Shown here one piece after another: positions 55,846 through 63,930 of a stretch of 64,000 nt of DNA. The stretch is from Propionibacteriaceae bacterium (GTDB lineage: Bacteria; Actinomycetota; Actinomycetes; Propionibacteriales; Propionibacteriaceae), in assembly GCA_016717345.1 (NCBI GenBank), contig JADKFR010000001.1, forward strand, positions 434,001 through 498,000, in the 5' to 3' direction. Position 1 is the first letter of the stretch, and every line of letters starts with the position of its first letter. The notes beneath the pieces are model-generated. The model did not search any database, was not told where the DNA came from, and saw only the letters and a list, made by a program, of their open reading frames with translations. Position numbers and translations under genes: made by a program.

Positions 55846-57307
55846 ACTTGCCTTCCAACCCCATCTGCTCGGCCCGCTCAGGCGGGATCGCCACCGGGTA
55901 CACGCCGTCGAAACAGGCGCGGCACAGCTTCCTGGACGCAATCCCGGTCGAGGCCGTCAGCCCTTCGATGCTGATGTACGCCAGCGAGTCGGCACCGATC
56001 GAGCGGCAGATCTCGTCGGTGGTCAGGCCGGGGGCGATCAGTTCGGCGCGGGTGGCGAAGTCGATGCCGAAGTAGCAGGGCCACAGTACCGGCGGCGAGG
56101 CGATTCGCACGTGGACCTCCGCCGCCCCCGCTTCCCGCAGCATCCGCACCAGGGCGCGTTGGGTGTTACCGCGGACGATCGAGTCGTCCACCACCACCAG
56201 CCGCTTCCCCTCGATCACGTCACGGATCGGGTTCAACTTCAACCTGATGCCCAGCTGGCGAATGGTCTGGCTGGGCTGAATGAAGGTCCGGCCGACGTAG
56301 GAGTTCTTGACCAGGCCCTGGCCGTAGGGAATTCCGGAGGCCTCGGCGTAGCCGATCGCCGACGGGGTCCCGGACTCGGGGGTGGGGATGACGAGGTCGG
56401 CGTCAACCGGGGCCTCCATCGCGAGGGTGCGACCGATCTCCTTGCGCACCGAGTGGACGCGGCGACCCGAGATCAGGGTGTCCGGACGGGCGAGGTAGAC
56501 GTACTCGAACAGGCACCCCTTGGGATCGGGCACCGCGAAATGCTGGCTCCGCAGGCCCTTGGCGTCGATCGCCACCAGTTCGCCGGGCTCGATCTCCCTG
56601 ATCAGGGAGGCCCCGACGATGTCGAGCGCCGCAGTCTCGGAGGCCACCACCCAGCCGCGCTCAAGCCGTCCCAGCACCAGCGGGTGGATGCCCTGCGGAT
56701 CCCGGGCGGCGTACAACGTGGTCTCGCTGCAGAAGACCAGGCAGAAAGCCCCCACGAGCCGGGGCAGCACCGTCATCGCCGCGGACGTGAGACCGTCCTG
56801 CGAGAAGACCGACAGCAGGGCCGCGACCAGGGCGGTGTCCGAGGTGGAGTCCATGTGGTCCTTGCGCGGCACGCTCGCACCGCTGTCCTGCTCGGCCAGC
56901 CACGACTCCAACTCATCGGTATTCGTGAGGTTGCCGTTGTGGGCCAGAGCGAGGCCACCGGCAGCGGCGGTTGCCCGGAAGGTGGGCTGGGCGTTGTTCC
57001 AGGTGGAGGCGCCGGTCGTGGAGTAGCGGCAATGGCCCACCGAGAGGTGGCCACGCAGGGAACTGAGGGCCGGCTCGTCGAACACCTGCGAGACCAGGCC
57101 CATGTCCTTGAAGACCATGATCCGCTCACCGTTGCTCACCGCCATGCCGGCGGACTCCTGGCCGCGGTGCTGCAGCGCGTACAGGCCGAAGTAGGTCAGC
57201 TTGGCGACCTCTTCGCCCGGGGCCCAGACGCCGAAGACACCGCAGGCGTCACGCGGCGGGTGATCGGCCTCCAACTGCTCCCATTCGGAGTCCCCGGAGC
57301 TCGTCAC
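55835..57307 (-). CDS. purF: Amidophosphoribosyltransferase
   Basis: First committed purine step: makes phosphoribosylamine from PRPP and glutamine. The 490-residue product has a 21-residue propeptide before catalytic C22 (RDACGVFGVWAPGEE), glutaminase residues (SVGHCRYSTTGASTWNNAQP), the PRPP loop RLVVVDDSIVRGNTQRALVR and cysteines for a 4Fe-4S cluster (PPVLWPCYFG, SRKLCRACFDGVYP), as in the Bacillus-type enzyme that is oxygen-sensitive. GTG start is leaderless. Confidence 0.97.
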   Translation of the reverse strand: MTSSGDSEWEQLEADHPPRDACGVFGVWAPGEEVAKLTYFGLYALQHRGQESAGMAVSNGERIMVFKDMGLVSQVFDEPALSSLRGHLSVGHCRYSTTGASTWNNAQPTFRATAAAGGLALAHNGNLTNTDELESWLAEQDSGASVPRKDHMDSTSDTALVAALLSVFSQDGLTSAAMTVLPRLVGAFCLVFCSETTLYAARDPQGIHPLVLGRLERGWVVASETAALDIVGASLIREIEPGELVAIDAKGLRSQHFAVPDPKGCLFEYVYLARPDTLISGRRVHSVRKEIGRTLAMEAPVDADLVIPTPESGTPSAIGYAEASGIPYGQGLVKNSYVGRTFIQPSQTIRQLGIRLKLNPIRDVIEGKRLVVVDDSIVRGNTQRALVRMLREAGAAEVHVRIASPPVLWPCYFGIDFATRAELIAPGLTTDEICRSIGADSLAYISIEGLTASTGIASRKLCRACFDGVYPVAIPPERAEQMGLEGKYGC

Positions 57308-57313
57308 GTCGTC

Positions 57314-57319
57314 ACTCTA
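57314..57319 (-). promoter_or_regulatory. Leaderless -10 box of purF-purM
   Basis: TAGAGT on the minus strand, 6 nt before GTG 57307. This rules out a 5' leader regulator such as a purine riboswitch on this transcript. Confidence 0.65.
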
Positions 57320-57335
57320 CCGGCTGGACACCGCA

Positions 57336-57373
57336 GAGCCGCCCACGTCCGCTCGGGCAGACGTGGGCGGCTC
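57336..57373 (-). terminator. Hairpin terminator after the DUF4870 gene
   Basis: Perfect 14-bp inverted repeat GAGCCGCCCACGTC / GACGTGGGCGGCTC with a 10-nt loop, just after the DUF4870 stop and before the purF promoter. No T-run. Confidence 0.75.
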
Positions 57374-57379
57374 GTCCGG

Positions 57380-58282
57380 CTACTTGACCAGCCGGATGTT
57401 GAAGGGGTAGCGGTACACCTCGCCCTTATTGGCTGCCATGGCGCCCAGGATGGAGAAGATGAGCCCGATGATCGGCAGGACGATGAAGCCCAGTACCCCG
57501 ATGAAGACCGCCGTCAGCACGCCGCTGATCACGTAGCCGATCATCAAGGTGATCTGGAAGTTCAGGGCCTCGACCGCATTCGCCCGCACGAAACGATCCT
57601 GCTCGCCCTTGGTCAACATGATGATGAGAGGGCCGAGGAAGCCGATCAGGATCCCCAACCAGTGCGCCATGGAGGCGGACGTGGTGTCACCGCCCGCTTG
57701 GGTTGCCGGGTAGCCGTACCCGGGCTGGGTGGCCGGCGGGTACCCGTAGGCCGGCTGGGGCGGGTAGGGAGCCGGCTGCTCCTGGAACCCGGGTGCCGCG
57801 TAGTTGCCGCCCGGTTCGGGGGCCGCGCCGCTGCCGTAGGCCTGCCCGGCGCTCTGTTCGGCGTAACCACCGTAGGGCGTGGCCGGGGGCTGGTAGCCGG
57901 CAGCCGGCGGCGGATAGCTCGGAGCCGGGGTCGGGTACGGACCGGCCGCCGGGGCATAGGGGGTGGCGGGCGGTTCCGGCAACTGCAGCAGGTCGGGGCT
58001 GGTGTCCGTCACCGCTTCGATGGCGCGCCCGGGCGGCGCGACCGAGAAGTCGGTGGCCTCGGGCGCCTCCGGGTCGGCGTCATCGAGGGCAAGCCTGGGC
58101 GCCAACTCCGAAGAGATGAGCTCGGGGACGCTGTCGGACTCGGGGACGCTGTCGGCGACGTCCGAGGTCGGGGCGTCGAACGCACCCGGGTCCGGGTCGG
58201 TGATGCCAGGTGCCGGGTCGGCAGCGGGTGGCGTCTCCGGCATGTCGGGCTTGGGTGCTTCCCAGCCGGTCGGATTGCTCAT
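57380..58282 (-). CDS. DUF4870 family membrane protein with long disordered N-terminus
   Basis: Membrane protein of unknown function. The 300-residue product has an acidic, then Pro/Tyr/Gly/Ala-rich N-terminal region of about 195 residues (e.g. PYPTPAPSYPPPAAGYQPPA) without a signal peptide, then three membrane helices typical of DUF4870: MAHWLGILIGFLGPLIIMLT, FQITLMIGYVISGVLTAVFI and LGFIVLPIIGLIFSILGAMA, ending YRYPFNIRLVK. The disordered tail should lie in the cytoplasm. Start MSNPTGWEAP has a strong GGAGGAAA site. Confidence 0.88.
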   Translation of the reverse strand: MSNPTGWEAPKPDMPETPPAADPAPGITDPDPGAFDAPTSDVADSVPESDSVPELISSELAPRLALDDADPEAPEATDFSVAPPGRAIEAVTDTSPDLLQLPEPPATPYAPAAGPYPTPAPSYPPPAAGYQPPATPYGGYAEQSAGQAYGSGAAPEPGGNYAAPGFQEQPAPYPPQPAYGYPPATQPGYGYPATQAGGDTTSASMAHWLGILIGFLGPLIIMLTKGEQDRFVRANAVEALNFQITLMIGYVISGVLTAVFIGVLGFIVLPIIGLIFSILGAMAANKGEVYRYPFNIRLVK

Positions 58283-58405
58283 GGTTTCCTCCTCAGGAGT
58301 GACGCGCCCATTGTGTCGCAGACACCCGCAACAGAACACGGGACCACGGTGCGAAACGCCGAGCCGGCGGCTGCGGCGTGATGCTGAGGCCGGCCAGGGC
58401 CGTTG

Positions 58406-60661
58406 TCAGTGACGCATGGCCGTCGGGATCGGGGACTCCCAATAGGCCCTGACCTCGGCGAGGGAGAGGGCGAACCGGCCGTGGATCTCCAGGTAGCCGG
58501 TGTCGGTGACCTCCCCCAGGCGCGTGACCGGAAGACCATGCTGGGCGCACAGTTCCCGGAAGGCACTAAGCGCCGTCCCCGGGAGCGAGACCAGGACGCG
58601 TCCCGGCGTCTCGGAGAACAAGGCCACGCAGGCGTCCCCCTCGGGCAGGTCCAGGGCGACTGAGGTGTCGTGCCGCAGGCAGGACTCGACCAGCGCTTGG
58701 GCCAGGCCCCCGTCGGCCAGATCATGGGCCGAACTCAGCAGGTGACGCTGGCTGGAGGCGAGCAGGACCTGGGCGAGCCGGCGTTCGAGGTCGAAGTCGG
58801 GCACCGGGGGCATCCCGCCCAGATGGCCGTGCATCACGTCCGCCCAGGCCGTCCCGGAGAGGTCTTCACCGGTCGTGCCGACCAGCAGCACGAGGTCGCC
58901 CACCGCCACGAAGCCGGATCCGATCCGGTCCGCCACATCGTCGATCACACCGAGCATGCCGACCACGGGGGTCGGCAGGATATTGGCGCCGCCGGTCTGG
59001 TTGTAGAAGCTCACGTTGCCGCCGGTCACCGGCGTCCCCAACGCGGTGCAGCCGTCCACGAGGCCGAGGATGGCTTCGGAGAATTGCCACATCACGTCCG
59101 GGTCCTCCGGGGACCCGAAGTTGAGGCAGTCGGTGATCGCCACCGGCACCGCGCCGGAACAGGCGACATTCCGGTAGGCCTCGCAGAGCGCCAATTGGGC
59201 CCCCAGGTAGGGGTTGAGCAGGGTGAAGCGGGCGTTGCAGTCAGTGGCCAGAGCGATGCCCAGCCCCGACTCCTCGTCCAGGCGCAACATGCCGGAATCC
59301 TCCGGCTGGGCCAGCACCGAATTCCCGCGCACGTAGCGGTCGTACTGGTCGGTGACCCACGACTTGTCGGCCTGGTTGGGTGAGGTGACGACCTTGAGGA
59401 AAGTGGCCGCCAGGTCGTCGGGCTCGGTTGCCCGCGGCAGCGCATTGGCCGAGTTCGCGTTGAGCTCGTCGATCCAGCTCGGACGAGCCAGCGGACGGTG
59501 GTAGACCGGGCCCTCGTGGGCCACGGTGGCCGGATCCACGTCGACGACGTTCTCGCCGTGCCAGTCGATGATCAGGCGATCACCGTCGGTGACCTCGCCG
59601 ATCACGGTCGCCAGGACGTCCCACTTGGCGCAGATCTGCTCGAACCGCTCGACGTGCTGCGGCTCCACGACCGCCATCATCCGTTCCTGGGACTCGCTCA
59701 TCAGGATCTCTTCGGGAGCCAGGGTGGGATCCCGCAACGGCACGAGATCGAGGTCGACGTGCATGCCGCCCTCCCCCGAACTGGCCAGCTCGCTGGTGGC
59801 GCACGAGATGCCGGCGGCTCCCAGATCCTGGATGCCGACGATCACGCCGGCGGCGAAGAGTTCCAGGGTGCACTCGATCAGCAGCTTCTCCATGAACGGG
59901 TCCCCGACCTGCACGGCCGGGCGCTTCGCCGGTCCGTCCGCTTCGAAGGTCTCCGAGGCCAGGATCGACGCGCCGCCGATGCCGTCCCCGCCCGTCGCCG
60001 CCCCGTAGAGAACCACCTTGTTGCCGGTGCCGGTGGCGAAGGCGAGGTGGAGGTCCTCGTGCTTGAGGACTCCCACGCACAGGGCGTTGACCAGGGGGTT
60101 GCCGTAGTAGGAGGCGTCGAAAACGACCTCGCCCCCGATATTCGGCAGTCCCAGGCAGTTGCCGTAGCCGCCCACCCCCGCCACGATGCCGGGCATCACC
60201 CGAGCGGTGTCGGGGGCGTTCAGCGGGCCGAAACGCAGGGCGTCCATGACGCCGATCGGGCGGGCGCCCATCGCCAGGATGTCGCGGACGATGCCGCCCA
60301 CCCCGGTCGCAGCGCCCTGGTACGGCTCCACGTACGACGGGTGGTTGTGTGACTCGATCTTGAAAGTGACCGCCAAGCCGTTGCCGACGTCCACAACCCC
60401 GGCCTGCTCGCCGATCCCGGCCAGCAACGGACCGCGCGGCGTGTTCTTGTCGAGCGCCCCGAACTTGGCCAGGTGCACCTTCGAGGACTTGTAGGAGCAG
60501 TGCTCCGACCACATCACCGAATACATCGCGAGTTCGCACGAGGTCGGACGGCGTCCGAGGATCTCGCGGATGCGCTGGTACTCGTCGGCCTTGAGGCCGA
60601 GTTCGGCCCAGGGCTGCTCGATGTCGGGAGTCTGGACGGCATGGGTAACGGTGTCGGCCAC
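58406..60661 (-). CDS. purL: Phosphoribosylformylglycinamidine synthase subunit PurL
   Basis: ATPase and synthetase subunit of FGAM synthase, working with PurQ and PurS encoded 3 kb away. The 751-residue product is the small bacterial type: MWSEHCSYKSSKVHLAKFGA, TFKIESHNHPSYVEPYQGAA, NPLVNALCVGVLKHEDLHLA, YGAATGGDGIGGASILASET and PVTGGNVSFYNQTGG. The C-terminus lacks the glutaminase domain of the large type. GTG start is leaderless (TAGATT 6 nt upstream). Confidence 0.97.
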   Translation of the reverse strand: MADTVTHAVQTPDIEQPWAELGLKADEYQRIREILGRRPTSCELAMYSVMWSEHCSYKSSKVHLAKFGALDKNTPRGPLLAGIGEQAGVVDVGNGLAVTFKIESHNHPSYVEPYQGAATGVGGIVRDILAMGARPIGVMDALRFGPLNAPDTARVMPGIVAGVGGYGNCLGLPNIGGEVVFDASYYGNPLVNALCVGVLKHEDLHLAFATGTGNKVVLYGAATGGDGIGGASILASETFEADGPAKRPAVQVGDPFMEKLLIECTLELFAAGVIVGIQDLGAAGISCATSELASSGEGGMHVDLDLVPLRDPTLAPEEILMSESQERMMAVVEPQHVERFEQICAKWDVLATVIGEVTDGDRLIIDWHGENVVDVDPATVAHEGPVYHRPLARPSWIDELNANSANALPRATEPDDLAATFLKVVTSPNQADKSWVTDQYDRYVRGNSVLAQPEDSGMLRLDEESGLGIALATDCNARFTLLNPYLGAQLALCEAYRNVACSGAVPVAITDCLNFGSPEDPDVMWQFSEAILGLVDGCTALGTPVTGGNVSFYNQTGGANILPTPVVGMLGVIDDVADRIGSGFVAVGDLVLLVGTTGEDLSGTAWADVMHGHLGGMPPVPDFDLERRLAQVLLASSQRHLLSSAHDLADGGLAQALVESCLRHDTSVALDLPEGDACVALFSETPGRVLVSLPGTALSAFRELCAQHGLPVTRLGEVTDTGYLEIHGRFALSLAEVRAYWESPIPTAMRH

Positions 60662-60667
60662 GCCGTC

Positions 60668-60673
60668 AATCTA
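60668..60673 (-). promoter_or_regulatory. Leaderless -10 box of purL
   Basis: TAGATT on the minus strand, 6 nt before GTG 60661. Confidence 0.65.
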
Positions 60674-60731
60674 TCGGCTGCCCACGGTCACCGACGCGTT
60701 GCCCACTCCGGGGGGATCCGACCGCGACCGA

Positions 60732-61409
60732 TCAGGCCGCCCGCGCGGGCTTGTGGGCCCGGCCGCGGTACCCATAGGTCCAGGGCCGCAGGAACGTCGG
60801 CACCGGTGCGTACTCGGTGTGCACCTCGTCGAGGACCAGGTCGCTGGCCGCCACCAGGCCCTGGATCGGCCGGGTGAGCCGGCACCCGCCGAACAGGACG
60901 CAGTGGACGGGCTCGAGCCGGTGCTGCCAGGCCCGAACCGAGGCGTCCGGGGCCAGGCCGTGCTCGAGGAAGTGGAACGTGCCACCGGGACGAAGTACGC
61001 GCACGACGTCACGCAGGGCCGCGTCCACGTCCGGGATCGTGCACAAGGTGAAGCAGGACACGACACAGTCCGCGCTCTCGTCGGGTACGTCCGGCCGGGT
61101 ACCACGCAGGCCCGCGCGGGTGACCGGCACCCGCTGCCCAGCCACTCGCCGCTGGGCTCGTGCCCAGGCCAGGTCGGAGGGCTCGACGGCCACCACCGAG
61201 GTCACCGCCGAGGGGTAGAAGGGGACGTTCAGACCGGCGCCGAAACCGAGTTCGACGACCTGACCGTGCAGGTCGGCGCAGACCCGTTGTCGGTAGACCC
61301 GGATCACGCTGTTGTCGACGACGAGATCGTTGAGCCGTGGCGCCCCGTGGGCCCACCACCACTCCTGCGCCTGACCCCAGACCCGGCTGACCGTGGCCGC
61401 ACCGTCCAT
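60732..61409 (-). CDS. Class I SAM-dependent methyltransferase
   Basis: Small-molecule or lipid methyltransferase of the UbiE/Coq5-like group. The 225-residue product has SAM motif I VVELGFGAGLNVPFYPSAVT, motif II VVAVEPSDLAWARAQRRV, motif IV SADCVVSCFTLCTIPDVDAA and motif VI GGTFHFLEHGLAPDAS. The segment HRLEPVHCVLFGGCRLTRPI with paired cysteines is like METTL7-type proteins. Leaderless ATG start (TAGGCT 6 nt upstream). Substrate unknown; lies between purL and pabB. Confidence 0.88.
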   Translation of the reverse strand: MDGAATVSRVWGQAQEWWWAHGAPRLNDLVVDNSVIRVYRQRVCADLHGQVVELGFGAGLNVPFYPSAVTSVVAVEPSDLAWARAQRRVAGQRVPVTRAGLRGTRPDVPDESADCVVSCFTLCTIPDVDAALRDVVRVLRPGGTFHFLEHGLAPDASVRAWQHRLEPVHCVLFGGCRLTRPIQGLVAASDLVLDEVHTEYAPVPTFLRPWTYGYRGRAHKPARAA

Positions 61410-61415
61410 GCCTCG

Positions 61416-61421
61416 AGCCTA
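61416..61421 (-). promoter_or_regulatory. Leaderless -10 box of the methyltransferase gene
   Basis: TAGGCT on the minus strand, 6 nt before ATG 61409. Confidence 0.7.
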
Positions 61422-61494
61422 GTGCGCCGCTGGCTCCCGGTTCGCTGGTGACCGGTCAGGGGTGGCCTCTCTGCCAGCTGGCATCATGTGGGCC

Positions 61495-63249
61495 ATGGCG
61501 TCGCACAACCCGGTCCGGGCGGCCTTCGACGTGCCGCTGGATCCGGGCGAACGAACCGGTCAGCGGCTGCGCGGGGCCTTCCTCGCCGCCCCGCGGCAGG
61601 TCCTGATCGCCCCGTCTCCGCGCCTGGTGCCGGGCGTGGTGGCCGAGGCCGAGGCCGCCGCAGCAGCCGGCGGGTGGGTGGTCGGCGGACTCACCTACGA
61701 AGCCGGGTCGGCCTGGGACCCGGCCCAACGGACTCATCCAGGGGTCGGGCCGACGGCCTACTTCGAGGTCTTCGACGCCCCGCCCGTCCCCTGGCCCTCG
61801 GCTCCCCCGGCGCCCAGCCTCGACTGGTTCCCGTCCGCCCGGTTCACCGCCGGATCACCGGGCGCTGCGATCGCCGCCGTCCAACGCCACATCGGCGCCG
61901 GAGACTGCTACCAGGCCAACCTGACCGGACGGATGGCGACCGTCGCCGCCACCGACGACCTGTACCCGCTGTTCGTCGAGCTGGCGGCCCGTCAACCCGG
62001 GGGCTACGCCGTCTTCCTGCAGCACGCCGGGCTCGCCAGCGTCTCCCCGGAGTTGTTCTTCCAGACCCGGGCGGACCGGACCATCCTCACCCAGCCCATG
62101 AAGGGGACGGCCCCCGACGAGCCCGGGGCCGGTGCGGCGCTGGCGTCCAGTCCCAAGGACCGTGCCGAGAACCTGATGATCGTCGACCTGCTGCGCAACG
62201 ACCTGGGACGGGTCTGCCGGCCGGGCAGCGTCGGGGTGGACGCCCTGTTCGAACTGCTGAAGCTACCGACGGTCTGGCAACTCACCTCGACCGTCAGCGG
62301 CAGCCTGACTCCTGGGATCGCCCTGAGCGACATCTTCGCGGCCCTGTTCCCGTGCGGTTCGGTGACAGGTGCCCCGAAGATCCGGGCCATGGAGATCATC
62401 GCCGCCCAGGAGACCGCCCCCCGCGGCTGGTACTGCGGCGCGACGGGAGTCATCCGTCCCGGCGGCGAGGCGATCTTCAACGTGGCGATCCGCACCGTCG
62501 AGCGTGGCAGTTCCGGCGTGGCCGGGGGAACGCTGCTCACCTGCGGGGTGGGTAGCGGAATCGTCGCCGACTCCAGCGCCAGCGCGGAATTGGCGGAATG
62601 GCGGGCCAAGACCCGCTTCCTGGGCGGCCCTCCCCTCGCCGCGTTGGAGACCCTGTTGCTCGCTGAGGGCCAGTACCCGCACCTGGCGCGGCACCTGCGG
62701 CGCTTGTCGGCGACCGATGCCGCCCTCGGGTTGGGGATCGACCTCGCGTCGGTGCGGGCCGGGCTCGCCGAACGTGCCGCGCAGTTCCCTGGGGGGCGTC
62801 ATCGGGTGCGGCTCCTCGCCTCCTCCGAGGGAATCGAGAGCACCGTGTCGCCGGCTCCCGTCACCGCCCTTCCCGTCCGGCTGGCACTGGCAACCGAGCC
62901 GCTCGCGGTGGCGCCCCTGGCCGCGGTGGTCGAGCACAAGACGTCCTGGCGTTTCCACTACGACCGCCTGCGGGCCACGGCCGGGTCCGGGGTCTTCGAC
63001 GTGATCTGTCACACCCCCGCGGGCCTGGTCACCGAATGCACGACGGGCAATCTCGCCCTCGAACTGGACGGACGGTGGGTGACACCGGCCGCCGGCTGTG
63101 GTCTGCTGCCAGGGGTGGAGCGCGCCGCCCGCATCGAAGCGGGCCACCTCAGTGAGGCCGAGGTCACCCTTGGCGATCTTGGACGGGCGCGACGGCTGGC
63201 CTTCCTGAACGGCCTGCGCGGCTGGTGCCCTGCCGTCCTGGTCGACTGA
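61495..63249 (+). CDS. pabB: Aminodeoxychorismate synthase component I fused to aminodeoxychorismate lyase
   Basis: Makes p-aminobenzoate for folate from chorismate. The 584-residue product is a PabB-PabC fusion. The PabB part (to about 380) has GDCYQANLTGRMATV, PMKGTAPDEPGAGAALASSP, ENLMIVDLLRNDLGRVCRPG and FPCGSVTGAPKIRAMEIIAA. The lysine in PMKGTAPD replaces the aspartate-type form and fits the PabB covalent-lysine type. The C-terminal class IV PLP lyase (about 385-584) has HKTSWRFHYDRLRA with the PLP lysine and LVTECTTGNLALELDG. ATG 61495 has a weak CATCAT box 7 nt upstream. pabA is not in the window. Stop abuts the convergent purQ stop. Confidence 0.92.
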   Translation: MASHNPVRAAFDVPLDPGERTGQRLRGAFLAAPRQVLIAPSPRLVPGVVAEAEAAAAAGGWVVGGLTYEAGSAWDPAQRTHPGVGPTAYFEVFDAPPVPWPSAPPAPSLDWFPSARFTAGSPGAAIAAVQRHIGAGDCYQANLTGRMATVAATDDLYPLFVELAARQPGGYAVFLQHAGLASVSPELFFQTRADRTILTQPMKGTAPDEPGAGAALASSPKDRAENLMIVDLLRNDLGRVCRPGSVGVDALFELLKLPTVWQLTSTVSGSLTPGIALSDIFAALFPCGSVTGAPKIRAMEIIAAQETAPRGWYCGATGVIRPGGEAIFNVAIRTVERGSSGVAGGTLLTCGVGSGIVADSSASAELAEWRAKTRFLGGPPLAALETLLLAEGQYPHLARHLRRLSATDAALGLGIDLASVRAGLAERAAQFPGGRHRVRLLASSEGIESTVSPAPVTALPVRLALATEPLAVAPLAAVVEHKTSWRFHYDRLRATAGSGVFDVICHTPAGLVTECTTGNLALELDGRWVTPAAGCGLLPGVERAARIEAGHLSEAEVTLGDLGRARRLAFLNGLRGWCPAVLVD

Positions 63250-63930
63250 TCAGACCAGGGCGGCCAGGAACCGCTGCACGCTGGAGAAGAAGCCCAACCC
63301 GTCGATCGAGGCGCCCGTGAGGAGTTCGACGTTGTGCTCGGGATGGGGCATCAGACCCACCACGTTGCCGCGCTCATTGGTGATGCCCGCGATGTCGTGC
63401 AGCGAACCGTTCGGGTTGACGTCGAGGTAGCGGAAAACCACCCGATTCTCACCCTCCAGCCGCGCGACCGTCTCGGCGTCAGCCTGGTAGTTCCCCTCGC
63501 CGTTCTTCAAGGCGATGACGATCTCCTGACCGTCCTCGAAGTCACAGGTCCACACGGTGTCGCGGGTCTCCACGCGGAGCAACTGGTCGCGGCAGACGAA
63601 CGTCCGGCGATCGTTGCGGATCAGGGCGCCCGGCAACAGGTGAGCCTCGCACAGCACCTGGAAGCCGTTGCAGATCCCGAGCACCGGCAGGCCCTGGCCG
63701 GCCCGGCGGATCACCTCGTCCATCACAGGGGAGAACCGGGCGATCGCACCGCAACGCAGGTAGTCACCGTAGGAGAACCCGCCCGGCAGCACGACCGCGT
63801 CCACCCCGGCCAGATCGTCGCTGGCGTGCCACAGGGGCACCGGTTCGGCACCGCTGAGCTTCACCGCACGCAGGGCGTCGGCATCGTCGAGGGAGCCTGG
63901 GAAGGTGACGACACCGATCCGAGCGGTCAC
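63250..63930 (-). CDS. purQ: Phosphoribosylformylglycinamidine synthase subunit PurQ
   Basis: Glutaminase subunit that feeds ammonia to PurL. The 226-residue class I amidotransferase has the oxyanion region DAVVLPGGFSYGDYLRCGAI, nucleophile C87 in PVLGICNGFQVL and the C-terminal GLMPHPEHNVELLTG with the catalytic His-x-Glu. GTG start overlaps the purS stop (GTGA). Confidence 0.97.
   Translation of the reverse strand: MTARIGVVTFPGSLDDADALRAVKLSGAEPVPLWHASDDLAGVDAVVLPGGFSYGDYLRCGAIARFSPVMDEVIRRAGQGLPVLGICNGFQVLCEAHLLPGALIRNDRRTFVCRDQLLRVETRDTVWTCDFEDGQEIVIALKNGEGNYQADAETVARLEGENRVVFRYLDVNPNGSLHDIAGITNERGNVVGLMPHPEHNVELLTGASIDGLGFFSSVQRFLAALV

Noticed and set aside
57308..57335. Purine-type riboswitch before purF
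   Set aside because: The -10 box lies 6 nt before the start codon, so no leader exists to hold one.
56111..58381. Very long open frame (over 750 codons) on the plus strand across purF and the DUF4870 gene
   Set aside because: It is antisense to well-supported genes, has a low-complexity Arg/Gly/Val-rich translation and arises from GC-rich third-position bias.
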